Part shown: in pieces, positions 51,572 through 55,691 of the stretch
How positions within the stretch are numbered: position 1 is the stretch's first letter
Layout: each line of letters begins with the position of its first letter
NCBI GenBank assembly: GCA_902773665.1
Contig: CACYFF010000017.1
Coordinates: 1 to 55,691, forward strand
Direction of reading: 5' to 3'
From: an uncultured Eubacteriales bacterium
GTDB taxonomy: Bacteria; Bacillota; Clostridia; Peptostreptococcales; Anaerovoracaceae
Length of the DNA stretch: 55,691 nt
Position numbers and translations under genes: made by a program
The notes under the pieces: model-generated
Told to the model about the DNA's origin: nothing
Databases searched by the model: none
Seen by the model: only the letters and a program-made list of their open reading frames with translations

Positions 51572-53596
51572 TTAAGATCTCGTGCGGAAAACGTCGATGA
51601 CGCCCTTGATCTGCTTCATGCGGGACATCACCTTGACGATGTCGTCCGTATTGGCCAAAGACAGCGTAAGATCCATCGTGCAGGTGCCGTCCTTGTCCTT
51701 TTTGGCGTTCAGCCCGCTGATGTCGATATCCATGTCCAGGCAGACCTTGGATACGTCGGAAAACAAGCCTTTGCGGTCTTCTGCGATCAGGGAGATCGCG
51801 GCGTCGAATTCCTGTCCGCTCTTGTCGTCATCCCAGGATACGTCGATCAGACGGAGCTTTTCCACCTCGGGCAGCGCCCGGATGTTGGTGCAGTCCGTGC
51901 GGTGGATGGAGATGCCCCTGCCCTTCGTCGTATAGCCGACGATATCGTCGCCGGGTACGGGACTGCAGCACTTGGCGAAGTGGATCATCAGGTTGCTGAC
52001 GCCCTTTACGCTGACGCCGCGCGTCCGTTCGGGCCGCTTTTCCTTCTTGAGGGCCTGGGCCAGCTTCTTGGCCTCTTCCTGCGCCTTTTTGCGGGCTTCT
52101 TCCTCCTTGCGGGCCGCCTCCTTGTCCGCCTCTTCCTTCGCCTTTGCGGAAGCGCTCTTTTCCGGCGCCGCCACGCTGGCTTCCTTCTTGAGGTATTGGC
52201 GGATCTTGGTCTTGGCGGAGTTCGTCTTGACGATCTTCAGCCAGTCCAGATTCGGGTGGGAATTGGCGGAGGTGACGATGTCCACGATCTCGCCGTTCTG
52301 TAGAACGTAATCGATGGGCACCATCTTGCCGTTCACCTTGGCGCCGACGCATTTGCAGCCGACAGCCGTGTGGACTTTAAACGCGAAGTCCAGCGGCGTG
52401 GAACCGGCAGGCAGTTCCATGACGTCCCCTTTCGGGGTGAACACGAACACCTGGTTGGAGAACAGGTCGACCTTTACGGTCTCCATGAATTCACCGGGGT
52501 CTTTGAGTTCCTGCTGCCATTCGATGGTCTGGCGCAGCCACGCCAGTTTTACCTCTTCGTCGTCGCTGGAGATGCCCTCTTTGTATTTCCAGTGGGCCGC
52601 GATGCCGTATTCCGCCACCTGATGCATTTCCTTGGTGCGGATCTGGATCTCAAAGGGGTTGCCGCTCTTGCCGATGACCGTCGTGTGCAGCGACTGGTAC
52701 CGGTTCGGCTTCGGCATAGCGATATAATCCTTAAAGCGTCCGGGGATGGGCGTCCACATGGTGTGGACCGCACCCAGCACGCCGTAGCAGTCCCGCACCG
52801 TGTCTACGATGATGCGGACCGCCGTAAGGTCGAAGATCTCGTCCAGCTGCTTGTGCTGGAACTGCATCTTCTTGTAAATGCTGTAATAATGCTTCTGGCG
52901 GCCGTAGATCTCGTATTCGATGCCGGTATCCTTCAGGACCTTGTTGATCTCCCGGATGACCTCGTCGATGACACCCTGCCGGCGCACCTGGCGCTGATGC
53001 ATCTCCCGGTCCAGCTTCTCGTAGGCTTCTGGCTCCAGGTTCTTGAAGCAGATATCCTCCATCTCGAACTTGAAGGCGTAGATGCCCAGCCGTGCCGCCA
53101 GAGGTGCGTAGATGTCCAGGGATTCCTGGCACTTTTCCCGTATCTTTTTCGGCGTCTGGTAGTTGATGGTCCGCAGGTTGTGCAGCCGGTCCGCCAGCTT
53201 GATGATGAGCACGCGGATGTCTTTCGACATGGCCAGGAACATCTTGCGGATGTTCTCCGCCTGCTGTTCCTCCTTGGACTCGTAATTGATGTTCGTCAGT
53301 TTGGTGACGCCGTCCACCAGATAGGCGATCTGTTCGCCGAAGTCCACCTGCAGCTGACCCAGGGAATAGTCCGTATCCTCCACGATATCGTGGAGCAGGC
53401 CGCCTGCGATGGTGACTTCGTCCATACCGAGCTCAGCAAGAATACGCCCTACCGCCATCGGGTGGATGATGTAGGGTTCCCCGGACTTGCGGAACTGTCC
53501 TTCGTGGTATTTTTCCGCCGTCAGATAGGCTTTTTCCAGCAGCTGGGCGTCGTAATTCGGATTGTATTCCAGCAGCTGTCTTACGTACTCTTCCAT
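51572..53596 (-). CDS. rel: Bifunctional (p)ppGpp synthetase/hydrolase, RelA/SpoT family
   Basis: Makes and degrades the stringent-response alarmone. The HD hydrolase has GGLLHDIVEDTDYS; the synthetase has GRFKDYIAMPKPNRYQSLHTTV and QIRTKEMHQVAEYGIAAHWK (the RFKD form of long, bifunctional Rel). TGS is at DVMELPAGSTPLDFAFKVHTAV and an ACT domain ends the protein. Between TGS and the C-terminal zinc-finger-like IHFAKCCSPVPGDDI lies an unusual Ala/Glu/Lys-rich stretch (about residues 470-527) in place of the normal helical domain. The length, 674, is a little short for the family. Confidence 0.96.
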   Translation of the reverse strand: MEEYVRQLLEYNPNYDAQLLEKAYLTAEKYHEGQFRKSGEPYIIHPMAVGRILAELGMDEVTIAGGLLHDIVEDTDYSLGQLQVDFGEQIAYLVDGVTKLTNINYESKEEQQAENIRKMFLAMSKDIRVLIIKLADRLHNLRTINYQTPKKIREKCQESLDIYAPLAARLGIYAFKFEMEDICFKNLEPEAYEKLDREMHQRQVRRQGVIDEVIREINKVLKDTGIEYEIYGRQKHYYSIYKKMQFQHKQLDEIFDLTAVRIIVDTVRDCYGVLGAVHTMWTPIPGRFKDYIAMPKPNRYQSLHTTVIGKSGNPFEIQIRTKEMHQVAEYGIAAHWKYKEGISSDDEEVKLAWLRQTIEWQQELKDPGEFMETVKVDLFSNQVFVFTPKGDVMELPAGSTPLDFAFKVHTAVGCKCVGAKVNGKMVPIDYVLQNGEIVDIVTSANSHPNLDWLKIVKTNSAKTKIRQYLKKEASVAAPEKSASAKAKEEADKEAARKEEEARKKAQEEAKKLAQALKKEKRPERTRGVSVKGVSNLMIHFAKCCSPVPGDDIVGYTTKGRGISIHRTDCTNIRALPEVEKLRLIDVSWDDDKSGQEFDAAISLIAEDRKGLFSDVSKVCLDMDIDISGLNAKKDKDGTCTMDLTLSLANTDDIVKVMSRMKQIKGVIDVFRTRS

Positions 53597-53604
53597 GGAC
53601 CGGT

Positions 53605-55691
53605 CTATGCTCCTCTATACTTGCTCTTCTTTGTAAGTCTGCAAAGGTCGTAGTACACGCCGGACGCGATGCCGATGGAGCTGTAAGTGCCCACCAGAAC
53701 GCCGGCGATAAGCGGCAGCGCAAAGGCCCGGATGGATTCGCCGCAGAAAAGGATGAGCGGCAGAATGGCCACCATGGTCGTGACGGACGTCATGATGGAA
53801 CGGCTGATGCAGGCGGTGATGCTGCTGTCGATGACGTATTCCTGCTTGCGCTTGCTGGTCTTGAGGCCCTCACGGATGCGGTCGAAGATGACGATCGTAT
53901 CGTTGATGGAGTAGCCGATAACGATGAGCAGGCCGGCGATGAACGGGCTGTTCATCTGGACGTGGAACAGACCGTAGAACGCGAACAGCATGAGCGCGTC
54001 GTGCAGCAGCGCGACGATGGCGCCGATGCCGAACCGCCATTCGAACCGGATGGCGATGTAGATGAGCATGCAGACGGAGGCGATGAGAACCGCCTTCAGG
54101 GCGTTGCTCTTCAGCTGGGACCCTACAGACGGTCCGATGAGGCCTGCCTGTTCGATGAATTCCCCGCTGCCGGCACCGAACTGCGCCTGCAGTTTATCGC
54201 ACAGTTCCTGACGGACGGCGTTATCCATGACTTCCGTCGTCTTCAGGATGACTTTTTCGTTGTTTTCACCAGCATACTGGATGCCGTCGCGCAGATCCGT
54301 ATCGGGCAGCTGAGCCTTCAGTTCTTCCAGGTCCACCTGCTGGCCGAAATTCAGCTGCAGCACGGTGCCGCCGGTAAAGTCGATGCCCATGTTGAAGCCG
54401 CGGATGAGGCCGATGCCAAGGCCCAGGACGAGCAAAGCCACGGAGACCAGATAGAAGATCTTCCGCTTGGCCATGAAGGGATAGCCTTCCTTCTCCTGTG
54501 TGCTGGTATCTTTCTGTTCCTTGACGCCGAAATTCTTCGGAGTCGCCAGCTTCGTCTCCGCCAGGGTCTGCAGCAGGATCTGGGAGATGACGACAGCAGT
54601 GAACACGCTCAGCACGATACCGATGAGCAGGGTCATGGCGAAGCCCCGGACAGAGCCGGTGCCCAGCATGTACAGGATGACCGCGGCGATGATGGTGGTC
54701 ACCTGGGAGTCGATGATGGTGCCCATGGCCCGTTTAAAGCCGGATTGCACCGCGACGCGGACGGATTTGCCCAGGCCGATCTCCTCGCGGATGCGGGAGA
54801 AGATGATGACGTTGGAGTCCACGGCCATGCCGATGGACAGGATGATGCCAGCGATGCCGGGCAGCGTGAGGACTGCGTGGAACGCGATCATGACCCACAG
54901 GTACAGCAGCACGTAGAGCGCCAGCGCGATGTCCGCCACGACGCCCATCACGCGGTACGCTACCAGCATGATGATCATGATGAGAACGAGGCCTACGATG
55001 CCGGCCATGACGCTCTTCTGCGCAGCGTCGATGCCCAGGGTCGGGCCGACGATCTCGGTCTGCACTTCGTTGAGTCCGACGGGCAGAGAACCGCCGCGGA
55101 TGAGCGCAGCCAGGTTGCCGGCGCTGCTGGCGGTAAAGTTGCCCGTGATCTCGCAGGTCGTGCTGTTGATGACGGTGCTGACCATGGGAGCGGAGATGAC
55201 ATCGTCGTCCAGCAGGATGAGGATCTGGTTGGCGTAATAGCCGTCCAGGGTCGGCGTGATCTCCCCTGCCAGGATGCGTCTCGTAGCATCGGCAAACGCA
55301 TCTGCGCCGGCAGCGTCGAATTCGAGCTGTACGACGTAGGTGCCGATGAGATTGCTCTGGGTGCCCTGATAGACTTCCGCGACAGCGTTCTTGACGTTTT
55401 CGCCGGTGACGACGATCTGGTCGTCCGCTGTGCGGAAGGACAGCTGCGCCGTCTTGCCGATGGATTCGATGGCTTCCTGGGCGTTCTGGGCGCCGGGCAG
55501 TTCGATGCGGATGCGGTTTTCGTTCTCCACGGTGATGACAGGTTCGGAAAGGCCCATCTCGTTGACACGCTTTTCCATGACGGCCTGCACCTGATCCATC
55601 AAGCTCTTCAGTTCGCTGCCGGTGGCGTCCGTATCCGCTTCCAGAACGACGGAGACACCGCCGATCATGTCGAGGCCGAGCTTCATGCGCT
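53605..55691 (-). CDS. secDF: Protein export SecDF fusion, 5' end outside the window
   Basis: A fused SecD-SecF proton-driven export helper. The SecD part begins MKLGLDMIGGVSVVLEAD here, so its first membrane helix is beyond the window edge (the codon before MKLGLD is still open). It has the P1 domain, then helices with GIAGIILSIGMAVDSNVIIFSRIREEIGLGK. After a linker (about residue 400) SecF starts, with NMGIDFTGGTVLQLNFGQ and the second set of helices containing GYSINDTIVIFDRIREGLK. SecD and SecF are one protein, as in Bacillus and other Gram-positives. Its stop is 8 bases before rel. Confidence 0.95.
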   Translation of the reverse strand, partial: RMKLGLDMIGGVSVVLEADTDATGSELKSLMDQVQAVMEKRVNEMGLSEPVITVENENRIRIELPGAQNAQEAIESIGKTAQLSFRTADDQIVVTGENVKNAVAEVYQGTQSNLIGTYVVQLEFDAAGADAFADATRRILAGEITPTLDGYYANQILILLDDDVISAPMVSTVINSTTCEITGNFTASSAGNLAALIRGGSLPVGLNEVQTEIVGPTLGIDAAQKSVMAGIVGLVLIMIIMLVAYRVMGVVADIALALYVLLYLWVMIAFHAVLTLPGIAGIILSIGMAVDSNVIIFSRIREEIGLGKSVRVAVQSGFKRAMGTIIDSQVTTIIAAVILYMLGTGSVRGFAMTLLIGIVLSVFTAVVISQILLQTLAETKLATPKNFGVKEQKDTSTQEKEGYPFMAKRKIFYLVSVALLVLGLGIGLIRGFNMGIDFTGGTVLQLNFGQQVDLEELKAQLPDTDLRDGIQYAGENNEKVILKTTEVMDNAVRQELCDKLQAQFGAGSGEFIEQAGLIGPSVGSQLKSNALKAVLIASVCMLIYIAIRFEWRFGIGAIVALLHDALMLFAFYGLFHVQMNSPFIAGLLIVIGYSINDTIVIFDRIREGLKTSKRKQEYVIDSSITACISRSIMTSVTTMVAILPLILFCGESIRAFALPLIAGVLVGTYSSIGIASGVYYDLCRLTKKSKYRGA

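Noticed and set aside
1..55691. CRISPR array, IS element or prophage
   Set aside because: No regularly spaced repeats, transposase or phage structural genes were seen; the recombinase is embedded in a housekeeping operon.

Overview
This window looks like a chromosomal segment of an anaerobic Gram-positive bacterium, Bacillota, class Clostridia. GC content is moderately high and GC-ending codons are common. The evidence is the Clostridia/Bacilli gene set and order: alaS-ireB-ruvX, RNase J with YlbF, Asp23-nusB-xseA-xseB-ispA-dxs-tlyA, HemZ, a DUF896 protein, a YneA-like SOS protein, Gram-positive-type LexA boxes, RsfS beside NadD/YqeK, and a SecDF fusion. Genus and species cannot be read from the sequence; an Anaerovoracaceae-like gut anaerobe is only a guess.

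Layout. Bases 1-14,530 are coded on the + strand: the end of a YibE/F membrane protein, a ComEA-like protein, a DUF896 protein, an ABC exporter whose permease carries a very long coiled coil, then alaS-ireB-ruvX. A redox cluster follows (9,279-13,844): a DmsB-like four-cluster ferredoxin, an FAD/NAD(P)H oxidoreductase, and a molybdopterin enzyme fused at its N-terminus to a TorD-like chaperone domain. The molybdoenzyme is split by a frameshift. A flavin reductase-like gene ends this half. Bases 14,568-14,703 hold three hairpins where the two transcription directions converge.

From 14,730 to the end everything is on the - strand. An SOS-linked patch (15,000-17,000) contains dppA, a yneA-like gene with two LexA boxes in its promoter, and a 632-base gap with two more LexA boxes and no recognised gene. 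Next, reading left to right but transcribed right to left, come a YnbB-type PLP enzyme, a MATE transporter, a tyrosine recombinase, miaA, mutL and mutS. The mutS gene is preceded by a compact palindrome-rich leader. Then come tlyA, dxs, ispA, xseB, xseA, a TsaD-like paralogue, nusB, an Asp23 protein and mltG. A group of small peptidase, hydrolase and hypothetical genes follows (35,000-38,800). The last block (38,900-55,691) is a long housekeeping run: efp, an M24 peptidase, ylbF-like, RNase J, leuS, rsfS, a nadD-yqeK fusion, aspS, hisS, hemZ, an MBL hydrolase, rel and secDF, which runs off the window.

Most interesting points: (i) the TorD-fused, anchor-less molybdoenzyme cluster, which looks like a soluble NAD(P)H-driven oxide reductase, with one expected Fe-S cysteine missing; (ii) an orphan LexA-controlled promoter facing a non-annotated region that could encode a small hydrophobic peptide or RNA; (iii) the structured 125-base element in front of mutS; (iv) a Rel protein in which the region after TGS is a charged low-complexity stretch.
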